8,150 bases of DNA, from contig JASFTV010000151.1 in NCBI GenBank assembly GCA_050050615.1, positions 1-8,150 on the forward strand, given 5' to 3'. How positions within the stretch are numbered: the stretch's first letter is position 1; each line of letters starts with the position of its first letter. Source of the stretch: JASFTV01 sp050050615 (GTDB lineage: Bacteria; Desulfobacterota; DSM-4660; Desulfatiglandales; HGW-15). The position numbers and the translations under genes were made by a program. This document shows, one piece after another, positions 1 to 6,714 of this stretch. The notes beneath the pieces are model-generated. The model saw nothing but the letters and a program-made list of their open reading frames with translations. It was not told where the DNA came from and ran no database searches.

Positions 1-17
1 CCGCTGGCCTGAATTGG

Positions 18-37
18 AAAAGGCATTTTTGAATGCC
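18..37 (-). terminator. Small hairpin plus T-run just after the ABC ATPase gene
   Basis: Positions 22-37 are a perfect inverted repeat (GGCATT, 4-base loop, AATGCC). Read on the minus strand it starts 7 bases after the ATPase stop codon and is followed by TTTT, as in a weak intrinsic terminator. The stem is only 6 bp and AT-rich, so termination would be partial at best. An ATG at 26-24 sits inside the 3' arm and opens a frame (M-P-F-P-I-Q-A-S) running off the window, so the hairpin may instead cover the start of the next gene, which in such operons is often the permease. No Shine-Dalgarno is visible for that ATG. Confidence 0.3.
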
Positions 38-43
38 AGAATT

Positions 44-808
44 CTAGGACTGAGAAGAAGATAGAGGCTTTGCATGGGCAAGCTTTTTTCCTTCGGTCAG
101 TTTTAAGAAAATCCTTTCCAAGTTACCGTCCACACCCGCTTTCTTTTTCAGGTCCTCTCCGGTTCCGGTGGCAATGATTTTACCTGCCTGTATAATGGCG
201 ACTTCCTCGCACACCTCCTGAGCAACCTCAAGGGAATGGGTGGACATGAAGATGGTTGTCCCTTGAGCGGCTTGCTCCTTGAATATGTCTTTCACAAGCC
301 TGGCCCCTTTCGGGTCGAGCCCCACCATAGGTTCATCCACAATGAGGACTTTCGGCTTGTGAAGCAAAGCGGCGCACATGGCCAGTCGCTGTTTCATGCC
401 GTGGGAATAACTCTCGATGAGTTCGTCAGCCCAGTGTATCAACTCAAAAAGCTCCAGGAGTCCCGTTATACGATTTTGTAAAGACGGCGGATGGTTCAAG
501 CGATATAGCCCCGCTATGAATTGAAGAAACTCAAGCCCGGTAAGCTTTTCGTATAGAAAAGGACGGTCCGGAATAAAGCCAATGCATTTCTTGACCTCAC
601 TGGGCTCCTTGGATATGTCCATGCCGTTTATGATGATTTGACCGGCCGTGGGTTTGAGAACACCGGCCATCATCTTGATGGTGGTTGTCTTACCTGCGCC
701 GTTCGGTCCCAGGAAGCCAAACAGAACGCCTTCTCTTACCTCTAAATGGAGACTGTCAACGGCCCGGAGGCCTTTATACAACTTGGTGAGATTGACTAAT
801 TTAATCAT
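44..808 (-). CDS. ABC transporter ATP-binding protein (ABC-2/exporter type)
   Basis: This is a 254-residue cytoplasmic nucleotide-binding subunit that would hydrolyse ATP to drive a separate membrane permease. All ABC hallmarks are visible: Walker A GPNGAGKT at 34-41, signature SHGMKQ at 135-140 (a common variant of LSGGQ), Walker B VLIVDEP at 154-160, D-loop GLDP at 163-166 and H-loop His191. The Q-loop position reads IPDRPFLYEKLTG at 79-91, with Asp where Gln is classical; this is frequent in the CcmA/ABC-2 branch. No membrane segment is fused. The ATG overlaps the end of the upstream transglutaminase gene by 8 bases, implying translational coupling and a shared transcript, and only a weak GTGGA lies before it. 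Substrate cannot be told from sequence; the permease is expected just left of the window. The family call is firm. Confidence 0.93.
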   Translation of the reverse strand: MIKLVNLTKLYKGLRAVDSLHLEVREGVLFGFLGPNGAGKTTTIKMMAGVLKPTAGQIIINGMDISKEPSEVKKCIGFIPDRPFLYEKLTGLEFLQFIAGLYRLNHPPSLQNRITGLLELFELIHWADELIESYSHGMKQRLAMCAALLHKPKVLIVDEPMVGLDPKGARLVKDIFKEQAAQGTTIFMSTHSLEVAQEVCEEVAIIQAGKIIATGTGEDLKKKAGVDGNLERIFLKLTEGKKLAHAKPLSSSQS

Positions 809-2306
809 ACCGAAAATCCACGATCTTTAGTTTTAGTTCGCCCATCAATCCTGCGATTTCCATTTGTCTATCCAGGTTACCCTCAATCAACTTGATATGG
901 GTGACATCTGCGGGCATCTGGTTGAGGGTCGCATCCATCGAGATCCATGCGCCCACGTAAGCTTCTGTCCATGCGTGGTAGTAGAATTTCTCGCGGGTGT
1001 AAGTAAGGCCGATGCTGAGGCGCGCAGGGATCCCGGAAGCCCTGAGGAGTGCGGTAAGCAGGGTGGCATGTTCGTTGCAGTCACCCACCCCTGTTCTCAG
1101 AGCCTCCAGGGCGCTCGGCACAGCAAGGACGGGTCGTTTGTCCATGTTATGGTAGACCCAGCTCATCATCTTCCGAGCCACAGAGACGGGGTTCCTATCC
1201 TCTCCTGAAATCTCACGGGCTTTCCCCTTGATCTCTCTATCATCACTTTCTATATTGAACTCCGGCTCCAAAAAGATCTTCATCTCAGCGGTAGGGTTAT
1301 CATAGGGGATCGTGTAAAGGATCTCTGAAGGGAGCCCCTCTCTGCGCATTTCCAGGACACCTTTGCGGAGGTGCTGCCGCTCGCTATCTAGGGCTTGAAG
1401 GTTAAGCACAGAGTGGTCCATCCCATCGAGTTGGAGCTTCAAGTAACCCAGACGACCCGGATCAGGTAATCTGCGATCCGGGACTACGGCCACCATTTCA
1501 TAGAGATCAATGCCCCCTTTCCGTTCCAGATCCGTTGGGGCTCTCGCAGCACTTGACCTGATGGTCGTCAGCCCCATGAAACCCTCCTCCTTCAAAGTGG
1601 ACCCGTCTTCATCAAGCCAGAAGGTGATGGTCTTTCCCCACATCTCTGCTTCCAGGCGAAATGCTTCGTAAGTCATCCTATGGATGCGTAAAGCCTCTTT
1701 TCCTGTCACTTTGATAAGTATATCTTTTTGCGCCATCGCAGAGGGGTCAAAGACGGGCAAGTGGAAGGTCTGTCCAACATGGATCTTTTGGGACTTGAAG
1801 AACTGGCTAATGCTGGCCCCTATCATGGGAGGCCTTTTCAGTTTGATTCTCTGGACCCTTATGTGCTCACCCTTTCCTGCCCGCAGCACCAGTAGGTCAT
1901 TTTCGACAGTGCCTGAGATACTTGAGCGAACAACTCCCGAGTTCATGGTAAGATTGAAGCTTTTCAGCAAAAATTTTTTGTCCACCCGGCACTGGGTGAA
2001 TGTATACAACCCTCCACCCATACCCATGAGGTCAAGCTTTAGGAAAATTTCCTCCTGTATGAAATAGCCTTCCCCAAAGGGCTTGACGATGTTCACCGCA
2101 TATCCCACTTTCCTGTTCTTGAGGTAGATCTCTTTCCATTCCCGCTCTAAAGAATCGATGGGCCGAACCGTTTGACTGGGTTTCGATGCCTCTGCCTGGC
2201 CTCCAAAGTGGACTTTCTTGACCAGCAGACCAATCATGACCACCCAAAGGGCCACGATCCCTACACCCAGGATGTTCAAGTAGATTTTCGTTTTATTCTT
2301 GCTCAT
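801..2306 (-). CDS. Membrane-anchored transglutaminase-like domain protein
   Basis: This 501-residue protein has a short basic N-terminus, one hydrophobic segment at about 10-30 (signal anchor) and an outside-facing remainder. Residues about 50-350 are a beta-rich region of unknown role. The C-terminal third is a transglutaminase-like/cysteine-protease fold with the full triad: Cys410 in GVGDCNEHA, His444 in YYHAWTEAY and Asp458 in ISMDATL. Bacterial members usually act as peptidases or amidases rather than as crosslinkers; which applies here is unknown. ATG 2306 is the only plausible start, since an in-frame TAG lies a short way upstream with no other start between. It has no convincing Shine-Dalgarno. 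The gene has its own promoter at 2367-2395 and overlaps the following ABC ATPase gene, so the two likely work together at the envelope. Confidence 0.88.
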   Translation of the reverse strand: MSKNKTKIYLNILGVGIVALWVVMIGLLVKKVHFGGQAEASKPSQTVRPIDSLEREWKEIYLKNRKVGYAVNIVKPFGEGYFIQEEIFLKLDLMGMGGGLYTFTQCRVDKKFLLKSFNLTMNSGVVRSSISGTVENDLLVLRAGKGEHIRVQRIKLKRPPMIGASISQFFKSQKIHVGQTFHLPVFDPSAMAQKDILIKVTGKEALRIHRMTYEAFRLEAEMWGKTITFWLDEDGSTLKEEGFMGLTTIRSSAARAPTDLERKGGIDLYEMVAVVPDRRLPDPGRLGYLKLQLDGMDHSVLNLQALDSERQHLRKGVLEMRREGLPSEILYTIPYDNPTAEMKIFLEPEFNIESDDREIKGKAREISGEDRNPVSVARKMMSWVYHNMDKRPVLAVPSALEALRTGVGDCNEHATLLTALLRASGIPARLSIGLTYTREKFYYHAWTEAYVGAWISMDATLNQMPADVTHIKLIEGNLDRQMEIAGLMGELKLKIVDFRYD

Positions 2307-2366
2307 GACTTCAACAACATGGAAAAGACGAAGACCTGGCTAAGTCCTTCATTCTGGTGTTCTAAT

Positions 2367-2395
2367 ATTTTACCTGATGGGAAGTGTTTTGCCAA
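2367..2395 (-). promoter_or_regulatory. Sigma70-like promoter for the transglutaminase-ABC operon
   Basis: On the minus strand, TTGGCA (2395-2390, 5 of 6 to consensus) and TAAAAT (2372-2367, 5 of 6) are separated by exactly 17 bp. Transcription would start near 2360, giving a leader of about 54 bases before the ATG at 2306. That leader holds a 13-codon open frame (2352-2311) ending 4 bases before the gene start. Confidence 0.6.
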
Positions 2396-2433
2396 CTCAC
2401 CCTTTTTCGGCTGTGAATATTTCCTCTCAACGC

Positions 2434-2484
2434 TGGGGGAAGGAAGCACGGTCTAAAGGGAGGGAATAAGGAGGTTAAATGAAG
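2434..2484 (-). terminator. C-rich, G-poor tract after the PHP gene; candidate Rho entry site
   Basis: Downstream of the PHP stop codon the minus strand has 22 C and only 3 G over 51 bases, with no stable hairpin and no T-run. Such unstructured C-over-G tracts are typical of Rho loading sites. Position fits: it lies between the PHP gene and the independent promoter of the next operon. This is inferred from composition only. Confidence 0.3.
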
Positions 2485-2500
2485 CGGGCGCTAAGGTTAA

Positions 2501-3157
2501 TCAAAGAGGAAATCCGATTTTTTCCAATAAAAGACGGGCACTTGAGAGGACCTTTTGAAAGGAATCAGGCGGAAGGCCAGCTCCTTCTAAGATTTTTCGA
2601 GCGAAATCCTCGCTCATGAAATCACCTGGCGAATGGCCGTCTGAATTCAATACAAGTCTCGCCCCGGTCTCATTCGCCAACTTGGCCACATGTCCATTGG
2701 TGAGGCTGTGTCCTTTCCTGGAGGTAATCTCCAACAAAATGCCCTTCTCGGCGGCCAGTTGAGCTTCGTCACGGGTTATCAAGCCCGGATGAGCGAGGAT
2801 GTCAGCCCCGGCTTCAAGCCCTGCACGGTTTGTCCCCGGGGGCACAGGCTCTACAATCGTTTCACCGTGTACAACAACCAATCTGGCGCCAAGTTCCCTC
2901 GCCCTTTTCACGAGAACCCCTATCAGGGCCGGTGGGACATGTGTGAGTTCAACCCCGGGAATAACCTTGACCGATTGGAAATCGTTTAAATCCCTCGCAG
3001 CCTGAGCAACCCTGGGAACAATGTGGTCGAGGTTAGAAGAATCCACATGATCCGTGACGGCAACAGCTGAATAGCCCAAAGCTTCAAACCTTCTGGCAAG
3101 CTCTGACGGGATGAGCTCCCCATCGCTGAACAGGGAATGTGTGTGCAGATCGATCAT
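2501..3157 (-). CDS. PHP-domain metal-dependent hydrolase (histidinol-phosphatase-like)
   Basis: This 218-residue soluble protein matches the PHP fold, a metal-dependent phosphoesterase barrel. The metal-ligand motifs appear in order: HTHSLFSDG (His5, His7, Asp12), TDH (Asp36, His37), GVEL (Glu70), VHGE (His97), AHPG (His123) and NSDGH (Asp173, His175). It is the short stand-alone type, often labelled histidinol phosphatase-like, but no his gene is nearby and the substrate is unknown. ATG 3157 is chosen because it puts the first motif at residues 3-7 as in relatives. Alternatives are ATG 3172 and TTG 3184, neither with a good ribosome site; a weak GAGA lies 9 bases before 3157. It follows the DUF151 gene in the same direction but is separated from it by the structured repeat, so it is either read through that repeat or started within it. 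Confidence 0.85.
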   Translation of the reverse strand: MIDLHTHSLFSDGELIPSELARRFEALGYSAVAVTDHVDSSNLDHIVPRVAQAARDLNDFQSVKVIPGVELTHVPPALIGVLVKRARELGARLVVVHGETIVEPVPPGTNRAGLEAGADILAHPGLITRDEAQLAAEKGILLEITSRKGHSLTNGHVAKLANETGARLVLNSDGHSPGDFMSEDFARKILEGAGLPPDSFQKVLSSARLLLEKIGFPL

Positions 3158-3185
3158 GAAAGAATTTCTCATGTATAGAAGCAAA

Positions 3186-3432
3186 ATGCCTAAGGTGTCT
3201 GAAGTGAACTCGAGCAGGAGATGGAAGAATCTCCGTTACCAACCCGAGTACTTAGTTGCATAAATAAAAGTGTCATTTCGAAGGAAGGAAGCGAACGACA
3301 AATCTCTGATAGCACCAAGAAAGATTTCTCCCCGAGTTTACCCTGAGGCACTCGAAGGGGTCGAAATGACATAACGCGGATTTCCGCAACTAAGTACTAA
3401 TCAAATTTGCTCACTCCAGACGCCTTAGGCGT
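3186..3432. repeat. 247-bp nested inverted-repeat element (MITE-like) between the DUF151 and PHP genes
   Basis: Three roughly coaxial inverted-repeat tiers are visible. The outer arms, 3186-3209 and 3409-3432, match at 20 of 24 positions, all four differences being transitions; both contain GCCTAAGG. The middle arms, 3247-3259 and 3386-3398 (AGTACTTAGTTGC), are perfect over 13 bp. The inner arms, 3271-3281 and 3361-3371 (TGTCATTTCGA), are perfect over 11 bp, with a further AAATCT/AGATTT pair at 3300-3305 and 3322-3327. Side hairpins lie at 3217-3234 (GGAGAT/ATCTCC) and 3376-3387. The element has no convincing protein; a 60-codon frame through it is a by-product. It fills the gap between the DUF151 stop and the PHP start almost exactly. 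No target duplication is evident. It resembles a non-autonomous mobile repeat, but an RNA-structured processing or termination element fits too. Confidence 0.75.
3271..3371. repeat. Inner GTCATTTCGA-type palindromic unit
   Basis: This 101-bp core is bounded by perfect 11-bp inverted repeats and contains segments resembling AGAAATCTT near its middle. Dispersed palindromes starting GTCATTTCGA are, from general knowledge, common in intergenic regions of Desulfobacterota, Chlorobi and Bacteroidetes genomes. It could be a separate insertion into the outer element, or simply its core. Confidence 0.6.
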
Positions 3433-3434
3433 CT
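3418..3434 (-). other. Strong hairpin at the DUF151 stop codon
   Basis: AGACGCC and GGCGTCT form a 7-bp GC-rich stem around a 3-base loop, starting inside the DUF151 stop codon (3435-3433) on the minus strand. It overlaps the right outer arm of the repeat. No T-run follows (GGAGTGAGC comes next), so it is not a classical intrinsic terminator. It may stabilise the mRNA 3' end or pause polymerase. The equivalent sequence at the left arm is degenerate and folds poorly. Confidence 0.45.
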
Positions 3435-3930
3435 ACATCTTGTACTTTCCAAAATCCTCCGGGTTCAGCTTTTCCAGGATCTCCTGCCACTTCTTACCCT
3501 GTTCTGTTTTGTCCTCGGGTTCGGCCTTCAGATCAATTTGAGCGGACTTATCGATCACTTCTTCAGCCACAAAAATAGGCGCATCCACCCTTAGAGACAG
3601 CGCCAGGGCGTCACTCGGTCTAGCATCTATAGAAATCTCCTTGCCCTTGTGGTTGATATGTATCAGGGCATAGTACGTGTTATTTTTCAGGTCGCAAACT
3701 TCGACCTTTTTCACCTTAACATCAATCAATGCCATGATATTCTTAAGGAGATCATGAGTCATCGGTCTGGAAAACTTGATACCTTCCAGCTCACTTGCGA
3801 TGGCGGTTGCCTCGAGCAAACCGATCCATATCGGTAGCGTCCTTTCTCCATCAATCTCCTTCAGGATAACGATAGGGCTATTGGTTAGAGGATCAACGGT
3901 CAGTCCGGAAACGACCATGGGCCTAAGCAT
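3433..3930 (-). CDS. Bifunctional nuclease family protein (DUF151)
   Basis: This 165-residue soluble protein is a full-length member of the DUF151/bifunctional nuclease family. Conserved blocks are clear: GLTVDPLTNSPIVIL at 9-23, LPIWIG at 32-37, ELEG at 47-50, RPMTHDLL at 55-62 and IDARPSDALALSLR at 101-114. Residues about 130-165 are a charged tail. Plant members have been described as DNA/RNA nucleases; the role of the bacterial proteins is not settled. The start is well supported by GGAGGT (3940-3935), four bases before the ATG, and by a promoter at 3960-3987. The TAG stop directly abuts the repeat element, so the last codons may have been shaped by its insertion. The gene is divergent from plsB and precedes the PHP gene on the same strand. 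Confidence 0.92.
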   Translation of the reverse strand: MLRPMVVSGLTVDPLTNSPIVILKEIDGERTLPIWIGLLEATAIASELEGIKFSRPMTHDLLKNIMALIDVKVKKVEVCDLKNNTYYALIHINHKGKEISIDARPSDALALSLRVDAPIFVAEEVIDKSAQIDLKAEPEDKTEQGKKWQEILEKLNPEDFGKYKM

Positions 3931-3959
3931 ATGTACCTCCCTCTCATCCTTTTCAACCT

Positions 3960-3987
3960 ATCTTAAACATACACGGCTTTTTGTCAA
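3960..3987 (-). promoter_or_regulatory. Sigma70-like promoter for the DUF151 gene
   Basis: On the minus strand a perfect TTGACA (3987-3982) is followed after 16 bp by TAAGAT (3965-3960, 4 of 6 to TATAAT). The start of transcription would fall near 3953, leaving a leader of roughly 23 bases that includes the strong Shine-Dalgarno. The perfect -35 box and the close fit to the gene start support it. Confidence 0.6.
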
Positions 3988-4073
3988 CATAACTTTGCCC
4001 AAATGCTGCTTTTTAGGCGTCCCAGGTCGTTTGCTGAAATTTCGACCGCCTCCCTCGGAGACAAAAAGCTTGA

Positions 4074-4102
4074 TTTCAAGACCTGATCCGTTAGACTATA
4101 AT
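4074..4102 (+). promoter_or_regulatory. Probable plsB promoter
   Basis: A perfect TATAAT lies at 4097-4102, with a poor -35 candidate TTTCAA at 4074-4079 (17-bp spacing) and TTGATT at 4070-4075 (21 bp, too long). Transcription would begin near 4109. A weak -35 next to a perfect -10 suggests an activator or low basal use. Confidence 0.4.
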
Positions 4103-4121
4103 CCTTGTTCACAAAAAAAAT

Positions 4122-4126
4122 GAGGA
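4122..4126 (+). promoter_or_regulatory. Shine-Dalgarno deciding the plsB start
   Basis: GAGGA at 4122-4126 lies 5 bases before GTG 4132. It is too close to ATG 4126 and rather far (14 bases) from ATG 4141. The longest frame opens at TTG 4105, which lies at or before the predicted transcription start and has no ribosome site. Confidence 0.45.
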
Positions 4127-4131
4127 TGCAT

Positions 4132-6705
4132 GTGAACCCTATGGATAATTCTGGAGAAAAGACACTTTATCCCTACGTGCTTGATCATAAACCGGGATTT
4201 TTCTTGAGTTGGTTTCTCTACAAGCTCTTCAAAAGGGTAAACATAGATGAAAACGCAAAAGAAGACCTGAAACAGATGCACAAGGAAGGCAATGTGGTTT
4301 ATGCGATCAAGTATAGGGGTCAGCTGGACTACCTTCTGTATCATTACAATTTTCGGAGAAGGCGACTGCCATTCCCAAAGGTAGCCTTTGACCTCAACAT
4401 CTCCATGCTATTACCGTTTAAACAGTTTGTAAAGCTAATTGTCTCTCAACTCTCCTTCCTGCTTAAATATGGCAGGCTACCAAACCCCTATCAAACCGGC
4501 TTCTATAGGCGGGCCATACAGAGTGGGACCACATCTCTTGTATTTCTCATTGACCCGAAGCGTTTTGTGAGGAAATTCGTCCATGCTGAAAAGGACCACC
4601 TGCAATTTCTTCTGGAGACCCAGAGGGATATGGAACGCCCTATCTTCATTGTTCCGCAGCTTGTTCTTTATAAGAAAACCCCAGAAAAAGACTATTCGAC
4701 TCTCGGCGACGTTCTTTTCGGATTCAAGGACAATCCAGGCATTGTCAGAAAAACCGTTCTTTTTTTCAGACATAACCGTCACGCATTGATTGATTTTGGT
4801 CGGCCCTTGGATCTGAAGGCCTACCTGGAGACGCAGCCCCCTGAGAGGCCTCTGCAGGAAATGGCTTCAGAGATCAGAAACATGCTTATTGAAAGCATAG
4901 ACAGCCAGAAAAGAGTCATTCTCGGCCCCATCATGAAATCCAGACACCAGCTTAAGGAGATTGTCCTCATGGATGAAAGGGTTCGAGAAAAAATCGAGAC
5001 CATGGCCTCCGCTAAGGGAAAGACGCTCAGTCAGCTAAGAAAAAATGCGGGAGACTTCTTTGACGAGATCGCGGCAGATTATAACATCGCCTACGTCCAT
5101 TTCTTTCATAAGACCCTGAGCTGGCTCTGGAAAAAGATCTTTGAAGGTTTTGATGTGGATATGGCCGGGCTGGCAAGAGTAAGGGAATGGGCCCGAAGGG
5201 GACCCCTTATTTTCGTGCCTTCCCACAAGAGCCATATCGACTATCTAATCCTCAACTATATCCTTTTCGAACATCATATGCATGTCCCAAGAATAGCTGC
5301 CGGCCAGAACCTAGCCTTTTGGCCCATGGGCCACGTCTTTCGGAAAGTGGGCGCATTTTTCATCCGACGCTCTTTCAGGTTCAAGCAGGCGAAATTGTAT
5401 GTGGAAGTGTTTAACAGGTACATAAAAGCGCTTCTCCAAGAGGGACATCCTATTGAGTTTTTCATCGAGGGTGGGCGAAGTCGAAATGGCAAACTGGTTC
5501 TGCCCAAAACAGGTTTCCTGTCAATCCTTCTCCAGGCCCACCGCGAAGGCTTTTGCAACGATCTCATATTTGTTCCGACCTCCATCGTTTATGATAGAAT
5601 TATCGAAGAGCGCGCCTACCTCAAGGAGCTTGGAGGCGACTCAAAGGATGAGGAAAGCTTAAGGCAGATTCTAAAGGCGAGACGGTTCCTAAAAAAACGC
5701 TACGGAAAAATCTATTTACGGTTTGGTTATCCGTTTTCATTGAACGAGTATCTATCACAACTGAACTTATCCGAGCCCGAAACCCTCCACAAACTCGCTT
5801 ATCACTTGGTGCACACGATCAACGACGTCTCCCTGGTCACGCCCCTTTCGCTGATTGCCACCGCGATTTTGGCCAATCACCGAAAGGGATTCCTTTTCCG
5901 GGAATTGGTCGAAACGGTTGACACACTACTGAGCTTCTTAAAAAAGGATGAGGTTCCAATGGCCGCCACCCTGAGCGATCCTTCCACGGCTGTTCAGGAG
6001 ACTCTCTCCCTCCTGGTGGGCTGGAAGATGGTCGATCTCCTGGAGGGTGAAGAGGGTGCAGAAGATACGTTCTATTACGCCGAAGAAGACAGGAAGATTG
6101 AGCTTGAATATTACAAAAACAGTATCATCCACTTTTTCATCCCCTACGCCTTTGTGGCGACCTCCCTCTTGAGCGGTAAAGAAGAGGTGAAAAGCGCAGA
6201 GGCAATCAGTGCTGATTGCACCTTCTTGAAAAATCTTTTCAGGAACGAGTTTGTGTTTGACGAGGATGAGGACTTCAGGCAAAAGCTGGCCCCGGCGATC
6301 GACTACTTTCTGGATGCTGGATTCCTGTCCAGATCTGATGGGGATGAAGGTTACATTGTCACCAAGCTGGGTTTTGACAAGCTGCCCATATGGGCTGCGC
6401 TGGCCAAAACCTTTGTTGAGTCATACTGGATTGCTGTCAAAACCATGGTGCAACGGAAAGATTTGGTGGACAAAAATGAGGAGCTTCTGAAGCAAATGAA
6501 TTATCTCGGAAAAAGGCTCCATAAGCTGGGCTTTGTCGATCATATTGGCGCCCTCTCACGACTGAACTACGCTAACGCCGCAAGCTTCATCAACAGAGAG
6601 ATTCTGAGGGCTCGCTCAGATTCCGAACAAGACCCGTCTTCCAACCTCGAAAAGCTTTCCCAACTCGGCCAGAGACTCTACGAACTTTCCCACTACGGCC
6701 AGTAA
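4132..6705 (+). CDS. plsB: Glycerol-3-phosphate 1-O-acyltransferase (PlsB type)
   Basis: PlsB transfers an acyl group from acyl-ACP or acyl-CoA to position 1 of glycerol-3-phosphate, the first step of phospholipid synthesis, at the inner face of the cytoplasmic membrane. From GTG 4132 the protein has 857 residues, slightly longer than E. coli PlsB (about 807). The four acyltransferase blocks are clear: SHKSHIDYL (catalytic His365 and Asp370), GAFFIRRSF (407-415), FFIEGGRSR (443-451) and FVPTSIVYD. The C-terminal PlsB region is present too, including YYKNSIIHFFIPYAF. The N-terminal 200 residues look like a decayed copy of the same fold, with Tyr61 replacing the catalytic His. The GTG start is favoured by the GAGGA site; a longer frame from TTG 4105 adds 9 residues. 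The gene is divergent from DUF151 and converges on ppdK with 9 bp between stops. Confidence 0.93.
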   Translation: MNPMDNSGEKTLYPYVLDHKPGFFLSWFLYKLFKRVNIDENAKEDLKQMHKEGNVVYAIKYRGQLDYLLYHYNFRRRRLPFPKVAFDLNISMLLPFKQFVKLIVSQLSFLLKYGRLPNPYQTGFYRRAIQSGTTSLVFLIDPKRFVRKFVHAEKDHLQFLLETQRDMERPIFIVPQLVLYKKTPEKDYSTLGDVLFGFKDNPGIVRKTVLFFRHNRHALIDFGRPLDLKAYLETQPPERPLQEMASEIRNMLIESIDSQKRVILGPIMKSRHQLKEIVLMDERVREKIETMASAKGKTLSQLRKNAGDFFDEIAADYNIAYVHFFHKTLSWLWKKIFEGFDVDMAGLARVREWARRGPLIFVPSHKSHIDYLILNYILFEHHMHVPRIAAGQNLAFWPMGHVFRKVGAFFIRRSFRFKQAKLYVEVFNRYIKALLQEGHPIEFFIEGGRSRNGKLVLPKTGFLSILLQAHREGFCNDLIFVPTSIVYDRIIEERAYLKELGGDSKDEESLRQILKARRFLKKRYGKIYLRFGYPFSLNEYLSQLNLSEPETLHKLAYHLVHTINDVSLVTPLSLIATAILANHRKGFLFRELVETVDTLLSFLKKDEVPMAATLSDPSTAVQETLSLLVGWKMVDLLEGEEGAEDTFYYAEEDRKIELEYYKNSIIHFFIPYAFVATSLLSGKEEVKSAEAISADCTFLKNLFRNEFVFDEDEDFRQKLAPAIDYFLDAGFLSRSDGDEGYIVTKLGFDKLPIWAALAKTFVESYWIAVKTMVQRKDLVDKNEELLKQMNYLGKRLHKLGFVDHIGALSRLNYANAASFINREILRARSDSEQDPSSNLEKLSQLGQRLYELSHYGQ

Positions 6706-6714
6706 CAATCCGGA

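Noticed and set aside
864..1208. 114-codon plus-strand frame opposite the transglutaminase domain
   Set aside because: Antisense shadow of a gene with clear catalytic motifs; no ribosome site or recognisable product.
2479..2619. 46-codon plus-strand frame with AAGGAGG four bases upstream
   Set aside because: The Shine-Dalgarno is probably a chance product of the purine-rich complement of the C-rich tract; most of the frame is antisense to the end of the PHP gene and no promoter is seen.
3158..3184. TTG start at 3184 extending the PHP protein by 9 residues
   Set aside because: No ribosome site, reaches the edge of the repeat, and the PHP motif normally begins within a few residues of the start.
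3190..3372. 60-codon minus-strand frame beginning MSFRPLRVPQGK
   Set aside because: It runs straight through the inverted-repeat element and is explained by its sequence; no ribosome site or domain.
4013..4021. TTAGGCGTC shared with the right arm of the repeat (3425-3433)
   Set aside because: Only 9 bases match and no partner arm lies nearby; could be chance.
4069..4080. CTTGATTTCAAG palindrome upstream of plsB
   Set aside because: 5-bp arms only; could be an operator but nothing else supports it.
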